Assembly: GCF_042453785.1 (NCBI RefSeq)
Contig: NC_091665.1
Location: 24,147,501-24,211,500, forward strand
Reading direction: 5' to 3'
Source: Malus domestica
Taxonomy: Eukaryota; Streptophyta; Magnoliopsida; Rosales; Rosaceae
Length of the DNA stretch: 64,000 bases
Made by a program: the position numbers and the translations under genes. The notes below the pieces were generated by a model. That model searched no databases. It had not been told where the DNA came from and was given only the letters and a program-made list of their open reading frames with translations. Positions 25,992-39,299 of the stretch are shown here, piece after piece; the stretch's first letter is position 1; every line of letters begins with the position of its first letter.

Positions 25992-26189
25992 TCAGTAGTG
26001 TTTTGAGTCTTCAAGGGAGGAGGAACCCAATTCGAAGTTAGCTCTCGAAATTGCGACTCGATCTGCATAAAAGTCTGCATTGTTTTCCCTTGTCTTCCTC
26101 TTGCTCGTCTTATGGTTCTTTCTTTCACTTTCGGCCTTCTCCTTTCGTGTGTCCTTCATCTGCAGAGTAGTACACGATGCGGACATCAT
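25992..26189 (-). other. Possible small gene or decayed small gene, unknown
   Basis: On the minus strand an ATG at 26189 opens a 65-codon frame rich in Lys, Arg, Glu and Ser. About 110 bp upstream is a good TATA box (TATATATAACACC complement near 26302-26314), and a CTTCCTTCTAG acceptor-like motif sits between them. A second overlapping frame downstream (about 25940-26128) reads FRELTSNWVPPP then KTQNTTECDD, which looks more protein-like. This suggests either a frameshifted gene or an unrecognised splice joining the two frames. No family was recognised with confidence. Confidence 0.3.
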
Positions 26190-26314
26190 TGTCAAACCTT
26201 TGAACTGAGGAACTAGAAGGAAGAAGCAAGAAAATAATCAGGTCTTAATTTCTACTTTATGGTTGCTTTGGTGTCTGGCTTCGGAGCAAATTGCTATGGT
26301 GTTATATATACTTT

Positions 26315-27780
26315 CCTATTTCTATTTGGATTAGGATTAATTAGTCTGTCCAATTTTTATTTGGATTATGATTTATGAGAAACAAATTTGTAGTTGTGTA
26401 ACACAAACTGGCAGTGCAAAATACCAGGAGAATTTTTTTGAAAAAAAACATGAGAAAAATAAATTTCTGAATTAATTAAATAAAACAAACCTAACTTAGG
26501 TGCTTTTTGAAAAAGCACTTTCAATTACTTTTTCAGAATTTACAATTTTAATTCAAGTTTCAATATATTTATAATAAACACATTTCCAACATAAGCACTT
26601 TTCATAGAAGTGATTTAAACGAGTCCAAGCAATGCAGAAAATACATTTTCTTATTGTAATTGTGTTTTGGAACAAGAACTTGTCTCTGTTGGTTTCGTAT
26701 ATAACACAAATTTGAAGAATGTGGAAGGATAATGTTGGTTTCTCAGCTTCTTGGGTCCCTTTCCTCGCTCTCCAGATCAGACCTAGTAAGGTCAAACAAG
26801 CTTAATCTTCAAAACAATTGGACATCAAATCATAATTTGCCTCCATCCAGCTGTATCATTAGTTCCAGCCTTGTCTTTACTTTTGATCAAGGAGTAGGAT
26901 TCCTTCGCTCATAATTTCCCTTTCCTTCCCTTTTCACCTTTTTAAACAATTACGATTGAGTCACGTCAATTAAGATCGCCTTGAGGGTAATCCATGTAGG
27001 TGCCCACCTAGGGCCTCCACTTCGGAGAGGCCCCAAAACATATACATCATGTAAATAACATATAAATAAAGAAAATAAATAAGAAATATCATAATTCATT
27101 TGTTAGTTGAGTGGAAATGTTTGACTTCCATTTTCTTTGAGGTGATGGGTTTGAAACATGAAGCTGTTATTTTAGTCATTAATTTTTTCTTGTTTTTCAA
27201 ATTTACTCATAATCCTTCTGTCCAAATGCATATAAAGTTATATAACACAAGTCCCTTAGCAATCTATTTTTCTTTCAACTTCTCAATCTTTTCATTTCTA
27301 TCAAATGTTTAAATCAACTATCACATGGTCTTGAAGATTGTACTTTAAGATAATAAAAATTTTGAATTTATATTTTACTTTTCAATAGTTTATTATTCAA
27401 TGGATTATTTTAATATTCGATTCGTTAGTGTGATGCTGAGTTACACAAAACAAACAATTGGTGCTCTTGAATTTATTATACTCGTCAATCAAGTTTTATT
27501 GTTTTTAACTCTCTTGATCGTTAAGTTTTATTGTTTTTCACTTTCAATCTAAGGCTATTGACGGTAAACATTTGACACATTTGCTTAAAAAATGTAAGAT
27601 GTGTGATATTCAAGTAATATTTGTATATCTATCTTCTTTTTATGGTACTTTAATAATATTTGGTGTAGAAATATATTTTTTTTTATTGATTTAGTGAATT
27701 CTTTTCTTACATATCAATGTGCAAAAAATCATCTTACATATCAATGTGCAAAAAATCAAGATCCAAGAACTTTCCAAGAA
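26315..27780. other. Intergenic with hAT-like MITE remnant
   Basis: AT-rich and non-coding. The stretch at about 26490-26630 carries AAAGCAC and AAACGAG ends like the fold-back element at 18352-18582. Confidence 0.4.
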
Positions 27781-27921
27781 CTTTAGAACCCACTTCAAAC
27801 CAAATTCTCGAACACGGTTTCGAAAGAGAGTCGAGACATTTGAGAGTCAAGACGGTCCGACTCACTTTCGAAAGAGAGAGGTTGGCGGAATCTCTGAGCC
27901 ACCGGCCAATCCCAATCCGTG

Positions 27922-28235
27922 GTATGTTCATCTTTCTGGTATTTTCTTCGCGTTGAATGCTCCCATGTTTTCATCTCTAGGGTTTTCTCTTCCTTTTTCC
28001 CACCGCCTCTCTGTTCCCTAGGGTTCCTCCATTATTTTATATCTGCCACAGAACTTCAATCGCCTTGAATAGTTCTACGATTTCATCATTTTACCCTTTT
28101 GAATTGTCCCTATTGTTAATCGTCCGCGCTGGAAATCTTTCGTTTTCAGCCAATTCTAATCGATTTTAGATTTTGGGTTGTTGAATTCCTATCTGGGTCA
28201 TGATTGATTTGGTGGATTTCGCTCTTTTCGTGCAG
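27922..28235 (+). other. 5' UTR intron of the bZIP gene (predicted)
   Basis: A donor GTATGTTC at 27922 and an acceptor TTCGTGCAG ending at 28235 flank a T-rich stretch between a GC-richer presumed leader exon (about 27770-27921) and the leader before the start codon at 28402. It is predicted from splice signals only. Confidence 0.5.
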
Positions 28236-28401
28236 AACGGGAATCAAGAACCTCAAATTTTCATCGGGGTTTCTCTGATTTCAGTCTGTTAAGAGTATCG
28301 CGCTCGAAATTTGGTCTGGGTCGAGGCCAAGTTTTGAAATTTTGGTGCTTCTTCACTCGATTGGAGCTTATTCCTCTTTGGTCTTCGCGTTATTCACCCT
28401 A

Positions 28402-29175
28402 ATGGACGACCAGGAGGTGTTTCCGGGTGCAAACATGGGCGGTGAACTTGCGAGTAGTTGCTCAATGGACAGCTTCTTCGATGACCTGCTTAAGGACACT
28501 CATGCTTGCACTCACGCCCACACTTGCAACCCACCCGGCCCTGATTACTCCCACACACACACTTGCTTTCATGTGCACACTAAAATTCTGTCTTCAGCGA
28601 GTGAAGACAAGGCCGGAACTGATGATACTGCTGAGTCTGGGGAAAAGAAATCAAAGAAGCAGCCTTTGGGTAATAAGGTAGCAGTTCGTAAGTACCGCGA
28701 GAAGGAGAAGGCGCGGGTTAAGTTGTTGGAGGATGAAGTTGTGAATTTGAGAGCTGAAAATCGGCGGTTGGTGATGAGGTTGCAGGGTCAGCCTGCATTG
28801 GAGGCTGAGATTGCTAGGCTCAAGTGTTTGCTTGTTGACATTCGAGGAAGGATTGAAGGAGAAATTGGATCTTTTCCATATCAGAAATCAGTGAATCCGA
28901 TCCTGCCCAACCCAAATATGCCCGGTGCCATTTTTATGAATCCGTGTAATGTCCAATGTGATGATCAGCTTTACTGCCTTCGTCCAGGGATGGATGGGAA
29001 ATGTGGAGATGGTGCAGTGATGAATGGGCAGGATTTTAACGGCTGTGGTTTTGAGAGTCTTCAGTGTTTTGCTAATCAGGATGGAGGAGCCAAGGAGCTT
29101 CCTGATTGTGGACTTGGAAATGGGGTGTCGAATGTCAATTCTTCCGGCACAAGTAAGAGGAAAAGTAAGACATAA
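28402..29175 (+). CDS. Group F bZIP zinc-deficiency regulator (bZIP19/23-like)
   Basis: Transcription factor of 257 residues in one coding exon. Group F bZIPs bind zinc-deficiency response elements and switch on ZIP transporters. They sense zinc directly through a Cys/His-rich motif, seen here at residues 34-59 (HACTHAHTC, then HTHTCFHVHTK). It is preceded by the conserved CSMDSFFDDLL and followed by the DDTAESG block. The basic region is at about 91-107 (NKVAVRKYREKEKARVK, with the Asn-x7-Arg spacing), then a leucine zipper to about 145 and the conserved GEIGSFPYQK and NPCNVQCDD blocks. The protein ends in a basic tail. ATG 28402 is used because the frame upstream has no ATG. All zinc-sensing Cys and His positions I recall for AtbZIP19/23 appear present. 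Compared with those proteins the basic region has KEKARVK in place of KKKAKA-type residues. Confidence 0.93.
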   Translation: MDDQEVFPGANMGGELASSCSMDSFFDDLLKDTHACTHAHTCNPPGPDYSHTHTCFHVHTKILSSASEDKAGTDDTAESGEKKSKKQPLGNKVAVRKYREKEKARVKLLEDEVVNLRAENRRLVMRLQGQPALEAEIARLKCLLVDIRGRIEGEIGSFPYQKSVNPILPNPNMPGAIFMNPCNVQCDDQLYCLRPGMDGKCGDGAVMNGQDFNGCGFESLQCFANQDGGAKELPDCGLGNGVSNVNSSGTSKRKSKT

Positions 29176-32100
29176 GATCCCTTAACCTTGTAACCTGTAT
29201 GAGCGTATGGTTATGACTATTTTGCATTTGTTAGTCGGCTAAACGGAGTTATTTTTCTGATTTTACCCTTCTATTTGTTTTCTGATATTTGTTGCCGGTT
29301 CTGCTGTTTTAGTTGTGTTCTCTGTAAGCATTTTAGTTGGGTTTTAACCATGAGAGATTTTGAAATGTTGATATATACAGAACTTGTCTCATGAGTCTTT
29401 TGTGCATTGTATAGATGGGTCTTCGGGGCACTACATCTAGTTACAAAGGATTAATTTCATTGAGCAATGATGGACAGATCATTGTTAATATGACCAAGTC
29501 ATCTATAATAATTCGGTAATTGCAAAATTGGGCGTGCATGAACCCTTTATTACCTAACATAATATGAGCCAAAGTAGTAGTATTTACATTATTAATTGTC
29601 TACTTCCCGTGCGAGTTGCTGAAGATTATTCTTTTGTTGTCCTTGTCCATGAAATTAATGGACCTGAACACAGCTGTTTGGAACTTGGAAGTGTGCAATT
29701 TTTAACTGATTATTATGTTCTGCCCAATTAGGAGGGACTCGAGCCGCAGCAGCAAACTGAAGTGCTCAGGAAGGAAGCACTGACATTGTCCCAAAGAGTA
29801 CATATATCGTCATGCAATAAGTAGTTCTTCAAACTGTAGCATCAGCTTTCATTCAGGTCATTTTGTGTTTATGGTTATGTTTCCAAATTTTCTATTACTT
29901 TTAACATGTTTGGTTCTTGGAACAAGTATGGTTTATCAATGTCAAGCTGAAGTTTTGCTGGATTTGCTGCTAGTATTCTTCAAATTTTGATTTAAGTTTG
30001 CATGTCCTTTAGTGCTGTAAACTTAGATGATGTATAGCCAGCCAGTGAAACTTATGGCAAAGCAACTTAATGGTATTCTATGAAACTCATATTCTCTTGA
30101 CTCTTAGCCTTCTAATACTTGTAGGCTACTGATAAATCAGTCAAATTACCTCTGGCTCATGTTGTTTTTCCGAGTTTCATTTAATCTGCTTTAAGTAGTT
30201 CTCGTTTAGTCATTCCTGCTCTTTCTAAGACGCATAAATTCTTGATTGCTGAATTACAGAACTTAGGGAAGGTGGCATGTGATTTCTTTCATGTTTCAGT
30301 ACTATGAGCTGCGAGCAGGTGAGTGTTAATGTAAAGTTTCTCTGCATGATATAACTTAAAGAGCGGGTTTTGGTAAAAAGGAATAAAGTATACATTTATG
30401 TCAGGAAAGAAGCTTCTTGTTCTAGCTCTTAAGTTTTTTTTTAAAAGGATTCTTGTCATCCACAATTGGTGACTGACTAGTGGACAAATTTCACAGTATA
30501 TTCCCCTTTGAGTGATGCATCTGGCCATTGTGAAGGTCAATGGAAACCCTATTTCCACCATTGGCGTGAAAAATGACGAGGACGTCCGTAGGTTCATTGC
30601 CTGCCTTTTGATGGTCAGTCAGATGATGAGAAGAATGTGCTTCTGCTAACCAACCCACCCATTGAACTGATGGTGAATTTCTTATAGTTCTTTTTCATTT
30701 ATATTATGGGTAGATTTTTAGTCCAAGTATTTGAGCATTTGGTCCAAGTAACCTGATATTCATCACGAGGAAACGAACATTATAAGGTTTCTCCTTTTTG
30801 TTTCCATTCTTGTCGGATGATTGATTTGTGAATGAGGGAAAAGGATTTAAAGTGGTGGAAAAGATGATATTTTGAGAGTAATTGCTAGGAAGAAGAAGAT
30901 TGTTAGAATTTATTTCATGTGCTGTTCATAGAAAGGGAGATGGTTTGGCATCTTTCCTGACAGGGACAGGAACGGCCTTCAGGCTTACCAACTCTTGTGG
31001 TGGTGGTGGTGGTGGTGGATCTATAACCTAACTTTTACTTCTTCCGCTTATACCGACCTGCTTTTGGAATTAAAATTAAGTTTCCTCTTTGTTCTACCTC
31101 CTATTCCCCTTCTTTGTTTCTTTCTTGATCCAATATTAACCCGGCATTTTTGTTAACACGGTACACCCGCCTCCCGTTGATCTGAGCTCATCAAGACTGT
31201 TTATTTTCGGGTAATATTGTTATAGAATCTGCTCTACTTTGGAATAGTTTATGTTTGTTTTCTGGTAATAATGTCATAGAATCTGCTTTGAGTGATTTCA
31301 CATTTCTTACACAAGTCCAAGAAAACTCAAGTCGGAAGGGATGGATGTTATGAGTGTCGAATTTTACTGTGAAGATATTCATCTTTGTTGGTAGGTGAAA
31401 GGATAATTCCTTTTGTTTTCAATACCAGGTCTTTTGTTTCTCTTTTTTACGAGCGACCATGGTTTTATAAGGTAGGTGCTTCATTTTTATGTGGAGTCCA
31501 AAAATAACGTCCGATTCGGAAATTTACCTGCGATGTTGCATATAGCCTTGAGACAACCTTTAGGCCCAGTTTGTTATTGCTTATTTTTATAAAAAATGGT
31601 TCACTTTAAAGTTCAACAGTAATAAAATGTTTGGTAAAAATAAAATATATTGTTTTTTAAAAGCAATTATCTCCGAACAGCAGCTTTTAAAAACATCTTG
31701 TAGGTTGCTTTTGAAAGTTGCTTTAATAAAAAATGAAGTAGAACTTTTATAATATTTTTAATTCTTGTAATAAGCTCATTAATTTTAAACAATGATATTA
31801 TTTATCATTTTAGACATTTTTTATGCCTTGCAATCATTAGCCAATATGCTTTCATCCTAGGCATGGTGGAAATACACCAATCCATCCTCAAGTGTATACG
31901 AGTGAATGGTCTTAATCAACTGGGCCATGAGCTCCTAGCACTGAAATACGTAACGTTTCTCGATTATGGATGCATAAAGAAAACGAAACTAGTTGAAGGT
32001 TTAATTTAACGTCATTAAAATCATGCGAAAGAGATTAACCAAGTAGGAGAAAATCAAAGTTTGGCAAACCGATTATCCAACAGCAGTTTCTGAGAAGCTA

Positions 32101-32224
32101 CATGCTCTTCTACTCTCATAATCTATCTCTAGAAAGTCTTAAACACTGCTCCTAGCAAAAGACCTTTCCCACTAGCCAAAGAGGTACGAAAAATATCTTC
32201 AAGCTCACGGTCGAGATTTTCTGA
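29176..32224. other. bZIP 3' region and intergenic
   Basis: Three kilobases between convergent genes. The first part is likely 3' UTR, possibly spliced (an exon-like GC-richer segment at about 29733-29820). A GGT trinucleotide run lies at about 30997-31018. About 31190-31290 has a short duplicated phrase (ATAGAATCTGCT twice). About 31555-31760 resembles a hAT-type MITE remnant. No gene was found. Confidence 0.4.
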
Positions 32225-34705
<2,481 letters not shown>

Positions 34706-34753
34706 GGGTGCGGCTGTCACTTCGAGCTCTTTCGCTTTTCTGCTTCTTTCTGA

Positions 34754-34766
34754 TTTTCCCGCCAAA
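34754..34766 (-). promoter_or_regulatory. E2F site next to the MSI2-like start
   Basis: On the minus strand the sequence is TTTGGCGGGAAAA, a strong E2F consensus, about 50 bp upstream of the ATG at 34705. Replication-linked chromatin assembly genes are common E2F targets, so this site is credible. Confidence 0.65.
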
Positions 34767-35934
34767 TGTTGGTCTGAGACTCTGAGTGAAGGAAAGACTC
34801 GGGTCGATGGGAAATGTCAAGGGTTTATAATTGGGATGATTTAATGGGCTTTTATGTGGCACAACGGGAGCAATAGAAGCCCATTTTGTGGGGACCATTT
34901 TTGCACTTACAGTTAATGGGTGTACTTACGTTGATAATGTCTCTTATCACATTTGTTTGTGTTGCCAAACATTGAGTATGACCCTATATATTGAATTACG
35001 AAGTATATTATCGATAGTTGAAATTTAAATGGATAATTTGACAGCGAGTATTTTTCTCTAGAACTTAATATTTATATATTGAATTACAAATTATATTATT
35101 AATAGTTGAAATTTAAACGGATAATTTGACGGTGAGTATTTTTCTCTAAAACTTAATATTAAGACAAAATAATGCCAAAAAAAAAAAAACTTAACAAACG
35201 TAATGTTTTTGAATTATAGAAGTACTTTGCATTTTCATTAAAGATTCATTCCATAAACATTTTATGAAAGTAGTTTTAGTCAATTAAAAGCACTTTTAAA
35301 CGAGTCATTGATCTTTCAGCCAATTCACAATTGGCTGGAGGTACTTACCCCAAGACATTGACGGTTGTTTGCCAATCACATACTATTCTCCCCAAGAAAT
35401 TCAAGGACAGTTGCGTTATTTGTCACTATTTTGAATTTAGGTAAAAGGTTGCGCCTAATTTTCGGCACGCATATACATTAAGGTTATTGAAGCTATTAAT
35501 CATTTCAACACTGAATTCCAGCCCTTGAAAACGAAGTGCCATCTGCGATCGCTTCCATACTTTAGCTCGTTTCAATTAAGTAATCATTGTGGGTAAGTGC
35601 GTTGTATGTTTTCTTAGGTGCCAAACAACTTTTTCAACTGCCCTCAATCATTCATCCTAAATACTTAGGCAAGTTGCAACATGCCCAAAATTATTGTGTA
35701 ACGTGACTAAACACGTAATATGACTTGACATTTTTTTTTTAAAGCCTACCGACCTAGCCCCTTTTTTTTATTTTTTATTTTTCAGAAGATTATCCAGGAA
35801 CGAATTTGTACAATTTAATTTATCGTTGTTTTTGTTTGATTTTTTTATGATAAAAAATGAGTAAATGTTTATAAACTGAGAATAATGGGTCTGATTAATC
35901 AAAAAGACCCAAGAAATTAAAAATAAAGGACAGC
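34767..35934. other. Intergenic, with an 88-bp tandem duplication
   Basis: Promoter side of the MSI2-like gene, then AT-rich DNA. A tandem pair at about 34985-35160 repeats with a period near 88 bp (TTGAATTAC at 34991 and 35079). About 35215-35310 resembles the hAT-like MITE ends. No gene was seen. Confidence 0.5.
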
Positions 35935-36838
35935 TCACATGATAACGCACGCATCGGGGTTTTCATCGCTGAACGCCGTGGTGTAACGCACTTCCGTGGA
36001 GCTCGCACGTGCGAGGTTCCTCATCTGCGGGTCCTGCGAGTTCCGCACGTACCCGGACGGCGCCTTCTTGTCGTACACTCCCGCGGCGTAAGGGTGCGCC
36101 ACGACGTCGTATGGGACGTATGGCCAGAGCTCCACCTTCTTCCCCGTCCGATGCGCGACGCGCGCCAGCACCTTCCCCGGATCCACGTAGCCGACGACCG
36201 TCAGCTTGTGGGCCTTGCGCTCCACGTCCACCTGCGTTACGCCCTTCATTCCTTCCACCGATCTCTTCACCTTCCGCTCGCATCCTTCGCAGTCCATCTT
36301 CACCTTGATCTCCACCGTCTGATCAGACACAAAACAATTCCATGTATAAGTAAACTACATACGTGACATTGTACACGTGGCGATTGGGGAATGGATTTTT
36401 CTGGGTACTGTTCTTGGAGAAACAGAGACAGTAGGATGGAGCTCTAAAGAGTAAACGAAATGGATTTTATCCAACAAAAAAGTTATGAATCTAGAAAAAG
36501 AAAATGTTCGAGCTATTATGAACTAGAAAAGCAAAAAGCAGAAAAGGCTACAAAAGATAAATACTTATTTTCAGCTCCAATAAAAAAAAAGCCAAAAATA
36601 CTTGTTAGATCTCAAAACCCACAAACATTATAAGTGGCAGATTAGCATTTTTTTACAAGATATACCGAGATTTAGTCCTGCGTCGCCTCGATTCGTGTTT
36701 TCAGCCAAAAAAAAACTCAGAAATAGATAAAGGTTGAGAAGGAAAATATAGAATTACCTGGAATTGCCTGCGTTTCTTGAAGCTGGAACTCCCACCTGAG
36801 CAATCAAATAGATCAGAAAAATGATCCAAAACACCCAT
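35935..36838 (-). CDS. HIPP26/27-like heavy-metal-associated isoprenylated protein
   Basis: Two exons on the minus strand, 36838-36758 (27 codons) and 36318-35935, give 154 residues, close to HIPP26. HIPPs are plant metallochaperones that bind soft metals and are anchored by prenylation. HIPP26 acts in stress responses and interacts with the transcription factor ATHB29 in the nucleus. Visible features are the N-terminus MGVLDHFSDLFDC, an HMA domain with CxxC at 37-40 (MDCEGCERKV), then VVGYVDPGKV, ELWPYVPYDVVAHPYAAG, SSTEVRYTTAFSDENP and the CaaX box CVIM (151-154). CVIM predicts farnesylation. Exon 2 is much more GC-rich than its surroundings, which creates long spurious frames on other strands. 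The start is set by exon 1, which carries the family N-terminus. Confidence 0.94.
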
Positions 36839-38039
36839 TTTGAACCCTTTTGGATTTCGAACAGAATTTTTTAGAAGATGTGAGAAAATAAGGACTCAAA
36901 AATATCTCAAAAGCTTTGGTTTTCAATTTTCGGAGAGGAAATAATTGGACCGGGTAAACAAGTGAGTAGGGTAGAGGGGTTGCTCCAATTTTATAAGCAA
37001 AAGCCTCTTGGGATATTTTGTAATTTTAAAATAATCTGCGTCGTCCGTATGCACCATCGGAAGATCTGGGTCGTCAGTTGCTGTCAGCTGTAGGCAGAAG
37101 GGTTTATCAATCTGCTTTCGCGACACGTGTCCTTAAGGCTCTGGTGTCGATAATCTAGTGGGGGGCGAATGCAACGATTAAGGACGGGGTGGACGAGGCT
37201 CACGCACCGGTCATGTGGGGCCCGGGGATTTGGGCGCGGAGTTGCTAGTGAGGCCCACATCATGAAGTGAATGGTCAGAGTGGGACCCGCTGTGTTGAGT
37301 CCTGTTAAATGGAGTGGTGGGACCGGAGGATCAATCTGATGGGGGAGGATGGGATCCCACAGGCTACAGCATGGCTAACCGTGTGTTCAAACCTGTTAAG
37401 GACAGAGCGGGGAACCGGGATCTTTCGTGCGTAGATTCGTGACAGTGTATGGATGAGTTCGGACTCCGAGACGGTGGTCCAACCGTCCAACGGCATATTT
37501 TGTTTTCCCCTTTTCTTTTCTTCTTTTTTGTGTTGAGAAATGTAATTTCGAGATAAATTATATTTAAAAAATCGTGACTCGGAGAAAGAGAACTGAATTT
37601 TGTGATTACATTGCACGAATACCATATGACTTATAAATATGTGCATTTGTCATATAAGACTTACTACAACTTTCGAAGTAAAACTTATAAATTTATTTTA
37701 ATCAGCTCTAATTTTCAACCAAATATAAGTTTTAATCGAAAACTTATTTTTGAAACAATTTTAGCCCAAAATTTTTTTAGGTGGGTGGGCTAGGCCACAT
37801 ATATGTGTATTTTGTTTTAGTTTTATATTTATAAATTCATCAAATATAACGATTACGAAATCTATCGATTCAAATTTAAATCCAAAAGCTAAAATAATTA
37901 TAAAAAAAATCTTTCATTTGTTTCATATTCTTTCATAGTGTTCTATGAGTTTTATGGTTTCGGTCTAATGATTTTTCAATATTTATCGAAATCTAAATAC
38001 TTTTAGGTTAAAATGTTCATAAAATTATCATTTAGTACT
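36839..38039. other. HIPP promoter region and intergenic
   Basis: A GC-richer block at about 37020-37480 upstream of the HIPP gene is likely promoter. It contains an ABRE/G-box at 37123-37131. Beyond 37500 the DNA is AT-rich with no gene. The 113-codon minus-strand frame at 37305-37646 is not similar to anything I know. Confidence 0.4.
37123..37131. promoter_or_regulatory. G-box/ABRE upstream of the HIPP gene
   Basis: ACACGTGTC, a G-box with ABRE core, lies about 290 bp upstream of the HIPP start codon. It fits the stress induction reported for HIPP26-type genes. Function is inferred. Confidence 0.45.
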
Positions 38040-38194
38040 ACGCTGTAGTGGTATTCTTCTTCACTTGGAAGTGAGAGGTCTTAGGTTCGAATCTCGTGGA
38101 TGGCGAATTCGATACCAAATTAGGCTACCCATTGTATGGCTTAGCCTAACTCACATCCCCTTTAGTGTAAAAATATCAATGTACTAAAAAAAAT
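38040..38194 (+). mobile_element. tRNA-derived SINE
   Basis: A-box-like TAGTGGTATTC near 38046 and B-box GGTTCGAATC at 38084-38093 are spaced as in a Pol III promoter. A non-tRNA body and a terminal A-run (about 38185-38193) follow. The tRNA-like head does not form a full tRNA gene (no anticodon arm with matching acceptor), so it is read as a SINE. Confidence 0.65.
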
Positions 38195-38790
38195 TGTTCA
38201 TAAAATTAAATTATGATAGTCTACATAATTGTTTTTAACAAAAATTTACTATAAGAAAAAAAAAATATCCTAAATTAATTCTTTAAGAATCTCATGCTAA
38301 AGATTTAAGCCGTTTAAAACCTAAATTTATGGATTAAAAATTTTAGATTTTAACCCAAGGGTAGGAAATGGGTCTAAGTGAAGAAAATGTTTTGTTTTCA
38401 AGTTTTCTTATTTCTAAACTGGCAAATGCCCACACCTTCTGTGTATGAACAAATTTTTTGTTTTGTTTTGTTTTGTTTTTATTAAGAAGTGTGATTAGTT
38501 TTTAAAATTAAAAAAATATCAGTTAGGAAAATTGGACAATGATGAGCAGTTTCTTTTAAGTGAGCATGATGTTTTCATTTGTTATTTTATTCTTAATTTT
38601 TAAATACGGCATTCTATACTAACTTGGTTGTGAGGTTGCTGTAAAACAGAAAAATTTGTGTTTACGTAATTACTAAATTGCCCATATTTTTTATTTTTTT
38701 TATTTTGGTGAGAGAGTTAAAATAGTAATTTCATGGAATTCTAGTTGACAACGAGAATTTTATTAATAGGTAATTTAGATTAAAAAAATG

Positions 38791-38942
38791 AACACTAATG
38801 AAAATAATTTGAAAACTTTGAGTTTTAACGATAAAGACAAAATAAAGGGTAAAGTGAATAGTACCATGATTGACTTTTTATTGTAAAAATGTAGTTTTTT
38901 GTTAAAATGAACAGTACCAGAAGCTTTTTGTTAAAGTTCTCT
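38791..38942 (+). repeat. Short dispersed repeat, copy 3 of 3
   Basis: Shares AAATAAAGGGTAAAGTGAAT and the end GTTAAAGTTC with the copy at 20926-21076 in the same orientation. Confidence 0.6.
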
Positions 38943-39091
38943 AAAAAAAAGTATATCCTAGTTATGCAAAGCAGTAAATTTGGCCCAATTTTAGTTGGTG
39001 TGTGGTTGTGAGTAATCATTTATGTATACGGTAATGGATATTCCTCGTTTATTCTGATATTTGAAGGGCATAAAGAGTAATACTTGCAAAC

Positions 39092-39290
39092 GGAAAGAGA
39101 TCATCTCCGGATCTCTTCCACTAAGGTCATCAAATCAAATTATCCAGACCTTTAAAATTTCATTCAACGGACAAAAATTATTACACTTTTTAAAGTATCA
39201 AAACAGGTGGGTCGTTGGATGAAATTTCAAAGGCCCATATCACTTGATCTAGTGATTTTGGTAGAAGAGATGAGGAGAGGATCTTTTTCC
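39092..39290. mobile_element. Mutator-like MITE with 9-bp duplication, copy 2
   Basis: The left end GGAAAGAGATC and the right end GATCTTTTTCC form an inverted repeat with a fold-back interior. A perfect 9-bp duplication CTTGCAAAC lies at 39083-39091 and 39291-39299. The interior shares TTTAAAATTT and GTCGTTGGATSAAATTTC-type motifs with the copy at 17564-17752. Confidence 0.82.
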
Positions 39291-39299
39291 CTTGCAAAC

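Noticed and set aside
36009-36366. Long frames on other strands and frames over the HIPP second exon
   Set aside because: GC-rich coding sequence leaves shadow frames open. The minus-strand HIPP frame has the HMA and CaaX motifs and the others have no recognisable domains.
37305-37646. 113-codon minus-strand frame upstream of the HIPP gene
   Set aside because: Low-complexity beginning, no similarity, and it overlaps the probable promoter block.
38040-38120. tRNA gene
   Set aside because: A and B boxes are present but there is no complete cloverleaf, and an unrelated body with an A tail follows. It is a SINE.
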